64,000 nt of DNA. Origin: Brasenia schreberi. Its lineage: Eukaryota; Streptophyta; Magnoliopsida; Nymphaeales; Cabombaceae. The notes under the pieces were generated by a model, which had not been told where the DNA came from, did no database searches, and worked only from the letters and a program-made list of their open reading frames with translations. Positions 11,579 through 23,991 of the stretch are shown here, piece by piece (within the stretch, counting starts at the first letter, position 1; each line of letters opens with the position of its first letter). The translations under genes were made by a program, and so were the position numbers. The stretch lies in NCBI GenBank assembly GCA_036023115.1, contig JAYKKT010000086.1:18026501-18090500 (forward strand), in the 5' to 3' direction.

Positions 11579-13360
11579 ATGAAACCGGAAATGACGCAGG
11601 AGAAAAGAGACTCAGAGCGAGTGGATGAAGCACATGAGGACGAGGACGGGGGAGAAAAGAAGTCAGAATTCCGACAGCCAGAGACTAATCTCCGGCGAGC
11701 CGTGGACCTAATTGTTGCCGTGATGGCCATCACTCAATCCACCAGAGCCTTCCCTTCCAAGTGGAAGGCCATACGTGCGAAGCTCGACCAGCTCCACTCC
11801 GACCTCGCTAACGCGCTTCGCCTCCTGGACTTCGCCTCGGACTCTGCTGATGGAGGCGGAGACGGAGATCTTTCGACCGTTGCCTCGCTGGATATTCTCG
11901 TGACGCTGAGCGACTGTGCTTCCCTAGCGCGGAGCTGCACGGAGTTGTCTTACAGCGGGAAGCTTTTGATGCAGAGCGATCTCGACGTTATTTCCGGTCG
12001 ACTAGATGAGCATCTCCGTCGAATCGACGGCATATATCGAACGGAAGTCTTAGCGAACGATGCGCTCGCCATCGTCGTCCCCCGGCCAGCCGCCGGGGCC
12101 TGTCGAGAGGATCTCCGCTTCTTCGTTCGTGACTTGTTTACTCGTGTTCAGACTGGAACCAGAGCCGTGAAGACGGACGCCCTCCGCACTCTAGAAGAAA
12201 TCGTCCGAGAAGATGATAAATATCAGAGCATCGTGGTCGAGACAGGGGACTTGGCTCAACTAGTGGCGTTTCTGGAGTCCGACGACCCGGAGATCAGCGC
12301 GCTATCTGCTGAAATTCTTTCCTCCATTGCTAGAGACAACGACCACAAAGGAGAACTTATTTCTGCCGGAGTCGTTTTTCCGGCGATCAGAATGTTGGAA
12401 CCAGGCGGAATTTCAGGAAGGGAAGCTGCAGCGACATTGCTCAACCGTCTAACGGCGAACTCCGATAATGCATGGTCTGTCTCGTCTCAAGGTGGCGTTT
12501 CAGTGTCGCTAGCGATCTGCCAGATGGAGGAGGGCGCCGTTCGGAGAAAGGCCGTCGGAATTCTGAGGAACCTAGCCGGAGTAGAGGAAATTCGGCAGTT
12601 CATGGTAGAGGAAGGTGCGGTTTCCGTTATGGTCCGGCTTCTCAAGTCCAGCGACGAGGGAGCTCAGGCCTATGCAGCAGATTGCCTCCGCATCCTGTCG
12701 TCCAAAGATGCCTTTGTGAGGAATTCAATCGTCAAAGAGAACGGAATCCCATCCCTCGTGTCCATCCTGAGCTCTAAGTCGCCGGAATGCCGGCAATTCG
12801 CCCTGCAAGCCATCGGAAACTTCACGTCCTCGCTTGATTTCACGAAGATCGTTCTGTCTTCCGGCTTTCTGCCGCAGATTCCGGCAATCTTGAGTAAGGG
12901 AGAGTCTGGAGTGCAAGAGCCGGTAGTGCGGGCAGTGAGAGACCTCGTGAAGCTCTCGGATGAGGCGAAGAAGTCCGCCGGAGATGCCGGAATCTTGCTG
13001 GAATTAGTTAAGCTACTCGACGCAAAGTCTGTCGTGGTACGAGGCTTGGCAGGGGAAGCACTGTCAGAACTTCTTGCCGTCCCTAGGAACAGGAACCAGC
13101 TCGTTCAGGAAGATCACGACATCGTTCGCATCCTCCAAACGCTCGAAAAAGACGACGGTACTCCGGTAAGGCACTTCCTGCTTCTCGCTCTACTTTGGAT
13201 ATCCAGTTCTCCGGCCGGTCGCCGGAAAATCTTGTCATCCGGTTCGTTTCAGGCGCTAGAGCGTCTCGCTAAGAACGACATTCCGGAGGCTAGACGCATC
13301 GTCAGGAGGATATCCGGCAATAAGTTTCGAAAGATCCTGGATGGGATCCGGAGATCGTGA
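11579..13360 (+). CDS. armadillo-repeat protein, plant vacuolar-protein-8-like family, intronless
   Basis: A 593-residue protein in one exon, ending at TGA 13358-13360. ARM repeats form a right-handed helical scaffold for protein-protein contacts, and the molecular role of this plant subfamily is not established. Seen: a helical N-terminal domain (about residues 40-190) with the block SYSGKLLMQSDLDV (about 124-137) and RPAAGACREDLRFFVRDLF (about 169-187), then tandem ARM-type helices from about 195 to 575, and a basic end RRIVRRISGNKFRKILDGIR. These blocks match a conserved angiosperm family of about 560-600 residues. The frame stays open upstream to an ATG at 11384 (658 residues). I prefer the ATG at 11579 because the extra 65 residues are Ser-rich, cover a CT microsatellite and have no family counterpart. 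Codon use is GC-rich against AT-rich flanks, typical of a real exon. No catalytic domain or signal peptide is visible. Confidence 0.9.
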   Translation: MKPEMTQEKRDSERVDEAHEDEDGGEKKSEFRQPETNLRRAVDLIVAVMAITQSTRAFPSKWKAIRAKLDQLHSDLANALRLLDFASDSADGGGDGDLSTVASLDILVTLSDCASLARSCTELSYSGKLLMQSDLDVISGRLDEHLRRIDGIYRTEVLANDALAIVVPRPAAGACREDLRFFVRDLFTRVQTGTRAVKTDALRTLEEIVREDDKYQSIVVETGDLAQLVAFLESDDPEISALSAEILSSIARDNDHKGELISAGVVFPAIRMLEPGGISGREAAATLLNRLTANSDNAWSVSSQGGVSVSLAICQMEEGAVRRKAVGILRNLAGVEEIRQFMVEEGAVSVMVRLLKSSDEGAQAYAADCLRILSSKDAFVRNSIVKENGIPSLVSILSSKSPECRQFALQAIGNFTSSLDFTKIVLSSGFLPQIPAILSKGESGVQEPVVRAVRDLVKLSDEAKKSAGDAGILLELVKLLDAKSVVVRGLAGEALSELLAVPRNRNQLVQEDHDIVRILQTLEKDDGTPVRHFLLLALLWISSSPAGRRKILSSGSFQALERLAKNDIPEARRIVRRISGNKFRKILDGIRRS

Positions 13361-14387
13361 TGTTGTTGTACATATATCATTCCTTATTTTTAAATATCTG
13401 GATTTGGTATTGAAGCATTTTGATCTTTCTCGTTCGTATCAAATATAAAGTGAGTTGATGGTGTAGAAACTAAGTTACCACGCATTGCTGCCACAATATA
13501 CTCAGCTGTCTGTGCTGTCTACAGTACATACCATCTGTCACTGAAAGCTACTTGAAATGTTTAGTTGATGGAGATTTGTATGGTTAATATGATCAATGTA
13601 CTTGGTGTAGTCGAAAACGTTTGGATGCATCCTCTCAATTTTATCGCTTCAGAAATTTATGAAAGATGTAGATCTTTTTTCTTGAAGCAAATATCACTAA
13701 GATATTGTTTTTTATTGTAGAAAAGGAGAATCCATCTTGATCTAAAGCCTTGTAACCCTAATCCTATGACTTGTAGCAAGAAAGCACGAACTTTAACCTG
13801 TTTTCCGGCGCAAGTCTTATTGGATCGGTACAAGACAACTTCCCAATCAACTTTGTTTCTTGCCTTTTTCATAGTATTAGATTTATTGCATCAATGAAAG
13901 TTTCCTAAACAAGAACGATAAGAACAAGGTGATTACTTTTCTAAAAAACTCTCACGTTCTGTTTTGGGGGCTCCATCTGATAAAGAATGTTTTGGCATCG
14001 ATCATTTATGATCGACAACCTGAGAAAACGGCTGGAGTTCAGAAAGATGACCTGGGAACGGCAGTCTTCTGAGCACAATGTGACGAGCGCGGTTTGTTCA
14101 AGTAGTCATGTACGGTTTCAGTTTCCCTAGAAGTAAGAACAGGTATCAAATCGGGTCTAGACTGGTTCGGCTTTTAGCTTGGTTTCGGTTGTATGAAAGA
14201 AACCAGAATCGAACTGGTTGATTCCTGGTTTTCCTAGAATATGATCTGTAAAGATTGTTTGCTAGAACACAAAAATCTGTTTTAAATAGCACTGTTAAAA
14301 CTTGACACAAGTTCTTATTGTGCACAAGGTTGGGATTAATGTGGTATATTCTCAATGATCTTTGTAACATCTTTTTTCAGTGTCACA
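13361..14387. other. 3' flank of the ARM gene and intergenic DNA
   Basis: The 3' UTR presumably lies within the first 100-250 bp. A degenerate GGTTCGG/AACCAGAATCG patch at about 14150-14240 belongs to the dispersed GAACC repeats. No further gene is seen. Confidence 0.4.
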
Positions 14388-14465
14388 TACGGGTGTAGCT
14401 CAGTTGAGTCAAGGACCAGTACAAGCTAGCTCCTTAAGGAAAAGCTCACCTTGAACTCGATCGAT
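14388..14465 (+). mobile_element. possible SINE relic
   Basis: GTGTAGCTCAGTTGAGTCAAGG (given in two parts: GTGTAGCTCAG / TTGAGTCAAGG) resembles a tRNA box A region, and CCTTGAACTCGATCG about 50 bp later resembles box B. No A-tail or target duplication was found, so this is weak. Confidence 0.3.
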
Positions 14466-14485
14466 CTAGACTGACCTCATGAACA

Positions 14486-14575
14486 TACATTCTCTCTCTC
14501 TCTCTCTCCCTCTCTCTCTCCCTCTCTCTCCCTCTCTCTCTCTCTCTATATATATATATGTGTGTGTGTGTGTAT
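14486..14575. repeat. compound (CT)n(TA)n(TG)n microsatellite
   Basis: Interrupted CT repeats run into TATATATA and then TGTGTG. Non-coding. Confidence 0.9.
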
Positions 14576-15140
14576 ACACTACTGTGACGGGATGTAATCC
14601 AGACCCTCAATTCATAGGAATTTGACTCTTGGATCATCTGATTTTCACTATAATAATACATATGACGATTACTTCATTATGTTTCAAAATGCAATAGTCT
14701 CTCTCTATATATATATATTTCATGCCTAATAAAATCACTGTAGCACATTTATTTACTGATTCAGAATTTGGTTACATGTGTTCTTTCAGTATAGACTCCA
14801 AATAAAGTCTGCTTTCTGAAAAACTGGTCGAGAATGTCATGTTGGTACAGTTTGGATAGGATATTGTAGAATTGAGCATAAATAGGACGGCTTGAATAAA
14901 CGCTACATATAACAAGGAGACAGATGAAGGGATCTCCTTCCAGTGCTTGTCCCTTTAATTCTAATCTTGTTCGCCGGCAAGATAGTGATTCAAGACCCAT
15001 TGATTTGTCAATCGACCAATCCATTAACACAGCACCCACCGAAGGATTGCTCTCTTTCTCTCCCTCTCTCTCCTCCCTCTCTCTTTCTCTATCCATACAC
15101 AAATAAGTACATACATTGATACGCATATACATACACAAAC

Positions 15141-15192
15141 TCATATATATATATATATATATATCTGTGTGTGTGTGTGTGTGTGTGTGTGT
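15141..15192. repeat. compound (AT)n(TG)n microsatellite
   Basis: Alternating AT followed by about 15 TG units. It lies just outside the copia 3' LTR. Confidence 0.9.
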
Positions 15193-15319
15193 TTTAAAAA
15201 AGAGAGTGCGGTTTGGAGGTTGCACCAGCTAGTATGGCGAGTGCAGAGGGGGCCGGTTAGGTGACCACCATATTGGCATGGGGCTGCCTTGCACATGAAC
15301 GATGGACACATGCAAGAGA

Positions 15320-15624
15320 TGTAGGAGTTGATGGTTGCTCTCCGGTTTGTTGTGAGGAACACTGGTGATGTATCGGAACTCAGATCTCTGCAGGAACAGG
15401 GTGCTCGCCTCTCTTGAGATCGGGAGAGGGAAGAAGAAGAATTGGTTTACATGGTTTCCCATAGACAACTTCCTGGAAAATATTTCTGTATTTTGCTATG
15501 AATCAATTATTTTCTATAAAGTATTTATAGAGAGTGATTACGACTTTATCTTCCTGGTTTCCACATCTGGGGTTTTCATTACAAGACATTTTTTATTTTA
15601 TTTCTCTAATGTTATACATTTAAT

Positions 15625-15672
<48 letters not shown>

Positions 15673-15715
15673 TTATTTAACATTTTACAACCGAGAATGG
15701 TCATTTTGCATTACA
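15320..15715 (-). repeat. copia-1 3' LTR
   Basis: 396 bp. Minus-strand ends are TGTAATGCAAAATGACC at the 15715 side and CATCAACTCCTACA at the 15320 side. It aligns over its length with 24008-24334 plus 25957-25977. It contains an (AT)(TG) microsatellite at about 15626-15667 that the 5' LTR lacks. Next to its inner edge the minus strand reads AAATGAGAGA, a plausible polypurine tract. Confidence 0.82.
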
Positions 15716-15853
15716 TCTCTCATTTAACCATTCAAGACAAGTAATCTGACATATTGTTTTTGCCTCCGACCTTTTTAGGGTTTCTCAAGTTATGTCATGT
15801 ATGACTGTTATTGCAATCATTAGCCGTTATGTAGTTTCTTACCTACACAACAA

Positions 15854-16198
15854 TCAAACATATATCAAACCTATGTTAGTAACATGTTTTGAGAAAATAT
15901 CCTCTTTTATGCCTTTAGTCAAGGGGTCTACCAACATATCATCAGTTGGCAAATATGAGATGAATATTTTCTTTCTCATAACCATATCATGAACATAGTG
16001 GTATTTCATCATTATATGCTTGCTTTTGTAGTTATCAATTCCACTTTTAATCAGAGTAATTGCTACATTGTTGTCACAATAAATGACAAGCAACTCATTG
16101 GCTATATCTAACTTCATATTATCTATGAAGTAACTTATGCAAACGGCACTAGTTGCACCCATACAACAAGCCACATACTCAACCTCTTGTGTATGCAA
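15854..16198 (-). pseudogene. copia-1 RNase H domain fragment
   Basis: A 114-residue open stretch with copia RNase H landmarks: HTQEVEYVACCMG, IYCDNNVAITLIKSG, SKHIMMKYHYV, and the closing 'ML VDPLTKG' block. The upstream sequence is broken. The same HTQEVEYVAC block occurs in copia-2 (about 52990-53025), so the two elements belong to one family. Confidence 0.85.
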
Positions 16199-16449
16199 TG
16201 TTACACATCTCTATTTCTTCTAAGCCCAATAAACAACTCCACCTCCAAATAAGCTTATTTGTCGAGAGGTTGATTTGTTGTCATCTTTCCTCCCAACAAA
16301 GTGAACATCTGAGTATCCTATCACTTTTAGTTCATCTGCTTGAAAATATAGTTTCAAGTCTTTTGGCAATGTGAATCTGCTTGAAGACATAGTTTCAAGT
16401 CTTTTGTTCCTTTGAGATATCTTAGAATCTTTTTCAAAGTTATCAGTGT

Positions 16450-17100
16450 TGTTAGTAAGGATTACTTTGATATATACTTACAAGACTAACAAAGAAGCAT
16501 ATATCATGTCTTGTACACAACACAAAATACATCAAGATACCCACAACTTGTGTATAAGGAACATTAGGCTTATTGTCCCTCTCACTGAGACAATCAACCT
16601 TAATCAATTTGACCCATTTTGCAATGGGTGTAGATGGAGACTGGCATTCGCCCATTTTAAATTTCTTGAGAATATAATTGATATTTCTCTCATAACTTAG
16701 GTATAAGGGTTTAGATTCTGTGACTTAAGAAATCTTTATACCCAAGATATAGGATGTTTCACCTATATGCCTCATTTCAAACCTTCAATTTAACCATGAT
16801 TTGGTTTTGACAATCATCTCATTGTTATTCTTAGTCAATAATATGTCATCTATATATAATGATAAGATGACAAAGTGACTCCCACTGTTCCACACATATA
16901 CACAATGGTTAAGTTCATTAGCCACAAACCGAAGTTCAATAATGACATTTTGGAAAGTCAAATATCATTGGTGAGGTGACTGTTTAAGGCCATATAAGAA
17001 TTTCTTCAATCTATATACTTTGACTTTTAACTATGTATCTTTCGGGTTGTTGCATATATATAATTCATCTAAATCTTTATTTAGAAAATCAGTTTTTACA
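16450..17100 (-). pseudogene. copia-1 reverse transcriptase (broken)
   Basis: A minus-strand reading gives CVY...SLYIDDILL, with the catalytic YIDD codons at 16845-16856. Further downstream in the protein (16452-16655) comes CQSPSTPIAKW ... PYTQVVGILMY, then a 'CTR DI' block and YQSNP, the usual copia order. Stops and shifts separate the pieces. Confidence 0.8.
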
Positions 17101-17449
17101 TGTAAATATAAATCATAATATGCTGATATTGCTAGAATTATCCTTATGGATGAAAATTTTGCAATAGGGGAATGTCTCAACATAATCTATTACCTCTTTT
17201 TGCAAAAAACTATTTGCAGTCAACTTAGCCTTAAACTTGTTGCATATATTTCGGGTTGTTGCTAGACTTAGTTTTCTCAACAGATTCAGTTTCCTCATCC
17301 ATGACTTTTCCCCAATCTGTTGATTCAAATGAGTCAATAACCTATCAATACATTAGGTTATCGGCCAGCTCATCTAAATCTACCAAATTTCAGATCATAT
17401 ATAGGTTCAAAAGATGTTAATTTAGATCTACTAGATCGTCAAAATACTC

Positions 17450-18138
17450 ATCTTCATTTTGAATGAGGTCATTCTTAGTATCTTCTAGGAATTCAACATC
17501 CCTACTCTCTATGAGTCCATGGTCCTTGTGATAAAACTGATATCCTTTAAAACCTTTAGGATATCCGATGAGTACTCATCTCAAGGATCTACTACCAAGC
17601 TTATCTTTAGACTGATAAAAGATCTTCACATAAGTGATAGATTCTCACCTCCTAAGATGACCTAGGTTTGATTTTCTCATAAACCACATCACATATGTCA
17701 AGTTGGATATAACTACTTCATACTTAATTTGAACATGGTACTCTGTTGAGTATATATATGGTTGTACTTATTACTTCTTCTTAAAATACCATATAACATT
17801 ATTTTTATACGGTACTCTATTGAGTATATACATGATTGTACTTATTACTTCTTACTAAAGGTAGAGGAATATCTATTAACATAGATCTTGTCATATTTAA
17901 TAAGGTAATGTTATATCTTTTTGCTACACCATTTTGTCATATTTAATAAACCACATCACATATGTCAAGCGTATTGTATTTTGCTTTACAATACCAAAGT
18001 CTTTATAGAATTCTAAAATTTTTGTAGACGTTTACTCCCTACCTCGATATGATCCCAAAACTTTGATTGTATGCCCAAGTTAGTTTTCAACTTCCTGCTC
18101 ATATTCTGTAAATTCTTTAAGTACCTCAAATTTATGTG

Positions 18139-18180
<42 letters not shown>

Positions 18181-18438
18181 GTAATCATCAATAAATGTTA
18201 CGAAATATACCTTTTGACGATGAGATTTTACCCTAAAATGTTCACATAAATCAATGTGAAAAATTTTTAACAGTGTTGTTGTCCTTGTTATTTTCTTGAT
18301 AAATATTTTTCTAGTTATTTTCCCTTGTATGGCTTTACATTTACCAAAAGTGTTTTTCTGAAAACCTAGCAATAACTCAAAGTTAGATAACTTTCTCAAC
18401 TTTTTGAGACTTATATGTCTTAGGCGTTTATGCCACAC
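17450..18438 (-). pseudogene. copia-1 integrase region (broken)
   Basis: 18139-18438 reads MWHKRLRHISLKKLRKL, which is the GAG-pre-integrase HHCC zinc-finger start, followed by FHIDLCEHFRVKS and YFVTFIDDYL of the integrase core. Near 17460-17580 the minus strand reads FVGYPKGFKGYQFYHK, the usual block after the copia integrase core. An (AT) microsatellite at 18141-18177 has expanded inside the coding region. Confidence 0.78.
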
Positions 18439-18899
18439 ATTACATTAACATTAAAGGCATAATTGATATAAGCAGAAAAAACTTGTCTTTCATTTATTTT
18501 TAACTTCAACAATCCTTCTTCATCATTGAATAATCTTGAAAAGGCTATTCTTTAATGCTCCCCTATGGTTACCTTGCGAAGGACAAACTTTACTTCAAAA
18601 CCCTTCTTAAACAAGGAAGGGACCGAGACCAAATTGTGCCTTATGGCTGGTATAATCAATACATCAATTCAAAGAACCAGTGTGCCTTGTACATGAATCC
18701 TAAATGATCGAACTCTAAGGACATCTAAAAAGATATTGCTTCTCATATACACGTTATGTTCTCCTGGTTTATATTTCTTTAGGTCCATAGCCCCTTCTTT
18801 GCTCTTCGAGATATGTCTCATCGCTCTAGAGTCTATCTACCAATCAAATATTATGCAGCACATGTGGAGACATTATGAAACTATATAGATTATGTCTTG

Positions 18900-19731
18900 C
18901 TTCTCCGATTGACCGCGATGTTGGGTGTTTTCACCGTCAGTCTTCTTATTGCAACAATCTCTCTTATACTACACCATCTTTCTATAGTTGAAACACTTTA
19001 CTCGAGAAGCATTTTTCTGTAATTTCTTAAAAGTTTGACCCCCTTTCTTGTTATTCTTCTCAAAGTTTTTGTTTGATTTATTCTTTTTCTAGTTTGGTCT
19101 AGATGTTATTCCAATATCTTCTTGAGCTACTAACAACTTGTCCTTATTTTTATTCATGTATTTTTGTTCAATTGTTAGTTTAAGAGAAAACTCGAAAAGG
19201 TTTGTTTCAACTCCTAATCTTAGGGTTGTGGCAACCATGTTCCATGAATAGAGAAGGCTATTCACGATGGTAGATATTTGCATAGCCTCGGGGATAACCG
19301 ACTTTGCTACAACTAAGTCTCTTATTATTACCAATATTTAATTCACATGTTCTACTACATTATCTTCTTCTTTCATTTTATAGGAGTTGTACTTTTGTAG
19401 CAGTAGTTGAACATGTAACTTTGATATAATATCATATTTAGCTGTTATAAAATAAAACATTTGTTTGACAATCTTGTATTTCTCAAATACCCTAATGAGG
19501 TCATCCTACATATATATCAACATTATAGTTTTGGATACTGTGTCATATCTAAGAAATGTTTTATATGCTTCATTTTTCTCTTCTAATGCATTTGGAGTAG
19601 GTGGTAGAACGTCCTTCAAAACTACACCCTCAAGTGTAAGCATTAAGGGATACGTCTTTTCCACACTGAAAATTTAGACTATTAAGGTTTTTTGTTTTTG
19701 CCAACTCCAATACATAAATTTTGGACTTCAT
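18900..19731 (-). pseudogene. copia-1 gag (broken)
   Basis: The probable start ATG lies at 19729-19731 (MKSKIYVLELAKTK). An open middle section at 19089-19334 includes VVAKSVIPEAMQISTIVNSL, and a nucleocapsid knuckle follows near 18970-19010. That knuckle reads KCFNYRKMV*YKRDC: the second Cys is Tyr and a stop replaces part of the box, both G-to-A type changes. Its closest match in the window is the copia-2 gag at 51.1-51.5 kb. Confidence 0.75.
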
Positions 19732-20964
19732 TTTATTTTGTTTGACAAAAATAATAATAAGACTATCTAAAGAAAAGATGTAACGTATGTTAGACAACAA
19801 ATAGCATACTAGGAAAAAGAAATTTGCAAAAGTACTCTTAATTTTTGGTACATAGGTACCAATTTGAAAAAACTACTCTTAAGTTGATTATGTTATTTTA
19901 GAACCAACCTAGGAACGAAATAATAATTTTTTTCTTTATTTCCTTTCATTGTAATTTTTCAAAAACTTTAGGAGTAAAGTAGAAATTTTACCCTTCCATC
20001 TGGTTTTTAAATATTTCAAAAAGACCAAGGGCATAATAAAAAAATGATACTTATTTTTCCTATAAAATTTGTGACTGATTGAGGGTAGGATCATAATTTT
20101 GCCCTCATCCTGTATTTATAATTTTTCTAAAAAATAGGGGTAGTACTATCTTTTAATACAATGGTAAAATTGTGAAATTTATTCATTTAGGGGCAACAAC
20201 ATAATTTCATAGGCTTGTATTTCGTAATTTTCAAAAATTGTTAGAGGATAGTTTTGTCTTTTCATTCGTTAAACCCAAAACTATCTTTTTACTTAAAAAT
20301 ATCTCAACTTTTTCATAATTTTGCCTAGTAGCAGTTTTGAAAAATAAAAAAATGCATCCAAGAAATCGTCAACATTTTTCCAATTCCAAAATTGTCAATG
20401 GTTTTGGAAAACCGTGGTTTTTCCCCCATGTTTTTCGAAGGTTTGAGAAGAGGGAGAGAGAGAAAAGACATGGGGAAATAGAGAGGGAGAGAGAGACAGA
20501 GATAAGTAGGAGAGAGAGGGGGGGAAGAAGGAGGGCACCGATCCACTGGTCTGCCTTGACCTCACCTCTTCGACTTTAATTCTCTTTTGTCTTTAAACTC
20601 CGCCCATGTAAGGGATCACCCTTGCATTGTCGGTCCCAAGCCCGAATAAAGGAGGAGGGTTGTGTTAGGCTTCCGACAGCCAGCATAAAACTTCGTCGGA
20701 TTTTTATAACATGGATTACAAAAATTATGAGCATTGTTTTGGAGCGTCCCCGTCTAGTGACGTGCTGTAGAGCCTGAATGCAGTAAGAAGTAAGCAAGGG
20801 CCACTACATTTTTGCCCGAATGTAGTGAATCAATTGCAAAGAGGGTTCCCACATCATGGACGGGTGTGGGTAAAGAAGTTAGTCCCGCTACATTTCTGCC
20901 CGAATGTAGTGAAAAATTTTCAAAGAGGGTCTCTGCATTTTGATTATGGACGGATGCAGGGGGT

Positions 20965-22243
20965 AAGGAAGATAGTCCTAGATAATAAGATTTGTATTGG
21001 TCCTTGGAATATCGGAACATTATTCGGTAAGCTAATGGAGGTGGTAGATACTATGATTCGGAAAAAGATTCATATTCTATGTTTATAAGAGACAAAATGG
21101 GTTGGAGAAAAAGCAAAGGAGATAGAGGATACATGTTTTAAATTATGGTACTCAGATAATGAAAAGGCTCGAAACAGAGTTGGTATTATCATAAATAAAG
21201 ATTTAAAGGAGAGTGTAGCAGACATACAACAATATGGTGACCGAATCATGATGTTGAAATTAGTGTTAGGAGCAGAGGTTTTGAATATAGTTTGTGCTTA
21301 CGCTAGTATAAAGACAGTTTTTTGGGAAGAGTTATATAAGGTGTTTCAAAAGATTCTACAAAGGGAGATGATTTGTTTAGGAGGAGATTTAAATGGACAT
21401 GTCGGTAAAAAGGCATTAGGATATCAAGGGATTCATGGAAACTTTGGTTTTGGGGATATAAACGAGAAAGGTAGGGAGATTTTAGATTTTGCTATGGCAT
21501 TTGATCTCTTTATAGTCAATACAATCTTCAAAAAATGAGATGAACATTTAATTACTTATAAGAGTGGCTTATCACAAACACAAATTGATTACTTTATTTG
21601 TAGAAAAAAAGATAGAGTGTGTTGTAAAGATTGTAAGGTAATTCCAGGAGAAAGCTTAACCACCCAACATCGACTTTTAGTTATGGATCTACAAATAAAA
21701 AAATAGACAAAGAAGAAAAGAGTGCATCGAGCTATTCGGATTAAATGGTGGAACCTCAAAAGTGAGAAAGAAGATATATTTAAATAGAAAGTCCTTCAAG
21801 GAGATGTTTGGAATTATGTTGGCACACCCTGTGATATGTGGAACAATATGGCTATACATATTAGGAAAGTGGCGAAAGATGTGTTAGGGGTATCTAAGGG
21901 AGGTGTACCGGCACAAAAATAAGCTTGGTGGTGGAGTGAAGTAGTGCAAAATAAAATCAAGGCAAAGAGGGCATGTTACAAATTACATTATGCCAAGAAA
22001 ACTAGGGAAACTTTAAAAGCTTATAAGAAAGCAAAGAAGGAAGCGAAAAAGGCCGTTAGTGAAGCAAAAGCTAAGATTTGGGAGGACTTATATAAAAAAC
22101 TCAACTCGAAAGAGGGTGAAAGAGATATTTTTAGGATAGCTAGGGCTAGAGATAAGAAAACTAAAGATCTTAATTATGTCAGATGCATAAAAGACGAGGA
22201 GGAAAAAATTCTAGTGGCAAATGATGATATAAGAAATAGATGA
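20965..22243 (+). pseudogene. RTE-1 endonuclease and linker region with in-frame stops
   Basis: Translation shows KICIGPWNIGTLFGKL, then HILCL*ETKWVG (TAA where Q is expected in the QET endonuclease motif), NRVGIIINKDL, ICLGGDLNGHVGKKALGYQG, and DFAMAFDLFIVNTIFKK*DEHL. Next comes a Lys-rich linker with stops at IKK*TKKK, FK*KVLQ, AQK*AWWW and IRNR*KNYF. Most stops are explained by C-to-T or G-to-A changes (CAG to TAG, TGG to TAG/TGA, CGA to TGA). Relative to RTE-2 seven residues (LQVGLED) are missing after CAYA, an in-frame deletion. Confidence 0.85.
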
Positions 22244-22384
22244 AAAAACTATTTTTATAATTTTTTTAATGAAAATAAAGATGTTAGTATTAGTTTAGGA
22301 GATTTAGCCAAGTTAGAAAAGTATATAAACCACAATTTCTACCGACGTATTCAAAAGAATGAAGTCAAAGAGGCTCTTAAACAT

Positions 22385-23821
22385 ATGAAGGGTGGTAAAT
22401 CGGTAAGACCAGATAATATTCCTATAGAAGTTTGGAAAACACTAGGAGAAATAGGAATCACTTGGCTCGCAAGACTATTTAATGAAATATGGAAAAACCA
22501 AAAGATGCCAGAGGAATGGAGAGCAAGTACACTTATACCCATATATAAGAACAAGGGAGACATTCAAAATTGTGCGAATTATCGAGGTATCAAGTTAATG
22601 AGTCATACTATGAAATTATGGGAAAGAATTATCGAACGTAGGTTAAGACATGTATCAAGTACAACAGAGAACCAATTTGGATTCATGCCAGGCAGATCTA
22701 CTATGGAAGCGATTCACCTTTTGAGATGTCTTATGAAACATTTTAGAGCAAAAAAGAAAGACCTTCACATGATATTTATTGATCTAGAAAAAGCTTATGA
22801 TAGGGTACCGAGTGAGGTTCTTTGGAGAACTTTAGAAAAAAGAGGTATCCCATTGACATTTATTAACCTTATAAGAGACATGTATGATGGTGCAAAAACA
22901 TGTGTGAGGACTTATGAAGGAAGGACAGACTTCTTTGAAGTTAATATTGGGCTACATCAAGGATCAACTTTAAGTCCATACTTATTTATAATGGTGATGG
23001 ATGAGTTAACAAAACATATTCAAGATGAAGTACCTTGGTGTATGTTATTTGCAGATGACATTGTATTAGTGGAGGAGTCTAAGGAAAAAGTTAATAGAAA
23101 ATTGGAACTATGGAGAGAAACATTAGAAAGCAAAGGCCTTCGACTTAGTAGAACAAAGACAGAATATGTGGAATGTAAGTTTGATCATTTGGTTACTTCA
23201 GAGGACATGGAAATTAAAATTGGCACACATTGCATTCCCCAAAAGGAAAGTTTTAAATACCTAGGGTCAATTTTTCAAAGTGATGGAAGAATTGATGGAG
23301 ATGTTACACATAAAATTAATGCTGGTTGGTTAAAATGGAGAGGAGCATCAGGTATTCTTTGTGATAAGAAGATACCATTAAAGTTAAAAGGTAAATATTA
23401 TAGAGCAGCAATTAGGCCTGCCATGTTTTATGGTTCTGAGTGTTGGGCAGTTAATCATCAACATGTACAAAAGATGTCTGTGACAGAAATGAAGATGTTG
23501 AGATGGATGAGTGATCATACAAGAAAAGACCGTATACATAATGAGGTTATTAGAAACAAATTAGGAGTGGCACCAATAGAGGATAAAATGAGAGAACATC
23601 GTTTAAGATGGTTTGGACATATAGAAAGAAGATCAAAAGAAGAACCTGTAAGAAGGTTAGAAAAACTAAATTTGGAAAGTATTAAAAGAGGTAGAGGACT
23701 ACCACAAAAGTGTTGGAAAGAAACAATAAAGAGTGATCTAGATTATTGGGAGTTAACTGCTAACATGACACACGATAGGGATCTGTGGAAACAAAGAATC
23801 CATGTAGCCGACCCCGTCTAG
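22385..23821 (+). CDS. RTE-1 reverse transcriptase, uninterrupted 478-residue ORF
   Basis: The reverse transcriptase would copy element RNA at a nicked genomic site. Seen: [16 protein letters not shown] (RT motif 1 region), [46 protein letters not shown] (motif A with catalytic Asp), [12 protein letters not shown] (motif B), [13 protein letters not shown] (motif C, FADD), then [12 protein letters not shown] and the C-terminal block [12 protein letters not shown]. The frame is open from 22244, just after a TGA; the ATG at 22385 is only the first internal Met. Without the endonuclease half it could not complete insertion alone, and whether it is expressed is unknown. Confidence 0.85.
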   Translation: MKGGKSVRPDNIPIEVWKTLGEIGITWLARLFNEIWKNQKMPEEWRASTLIPIYKNKGDIQNCANYRGIKLMSHTMKLWERIIERRLRHVSSTTENQFGFMPGRSTMEAIHLLRCLMKHFRAKKKDLHMIFIDLEKAYDRVPSEVLWRTLEKRGIPLTFINLIRDMYDGAKTCVRTYEGRTDFFEVNIGLHQGSTLSPYLFIMVMDELTKHIQDEVPWCMLFADDIVLVEESKEKVNRKLELWRETLESKGLRLSRTKTEYVECKFDHLVTSEDMEIKIGTHCIPQKESFKYLGSIFQSDGRIDGDVTHKINAGWLKWRGASGILCDKKIPLKLKGKYYRAAIRPAMFYGSECWAVNHQHVQKMSVTEMKMLRWMSDHTRKDRIHNEVIRNKLGVAPIEDKMREHRLRWFGHIERRSKEEPVRRLEKLNLESIKRGRGLPQKCWKETIKSDLDYWELTANMTHDRDLWKQRIHVADPV

Positions 23822-23991
23822 TATGGGAAAAGGCTTACTTGTTGTTGTTGTTGTTGTGTTGTCTTTGGACATTTCTGCCTCTATGCTTTTCGGCTTGTTT
23901 TGTTCCTTTTTGTCAAAAAAATATGTCGGCCACTCTTTTCTCTTTTTTTTTTTATATATTGTGTTACTTGTTTTGTAGGTTATAGATGAAT

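Larger units (their letters stand above)
20599..23858 (+). mobile_element. full-length RTE-clade LINE (RTE-1)
   Basis: 3260 bp, starting TCCGCCCATGTAAGGGATCA and ending in a (GTT)n tail. It carries an endonuclease domain followed by a reverse transcriptase in one original frame. Flanks are TTGTCTTTAAAC (20587-20598) and TTGTCTTTGGAC (23859-23870), 10 of 12 matching. Size, single endonuclease-RT ORF and a short tandem-repeat 3' tail instead of poly-A are RTE-clade hallmarks. It lies in the copia-1 leader, in the opposite orientation. A subset of stops blocks the endonuclease half; the RT half is intact. Confidence 0.88.

Noticed and set aside
14761..15225. 154-codon minus-strand ORF
   Set aside because: Much of it is translated microsatellite (TG, AT and GA repeats); no recognisable domain.
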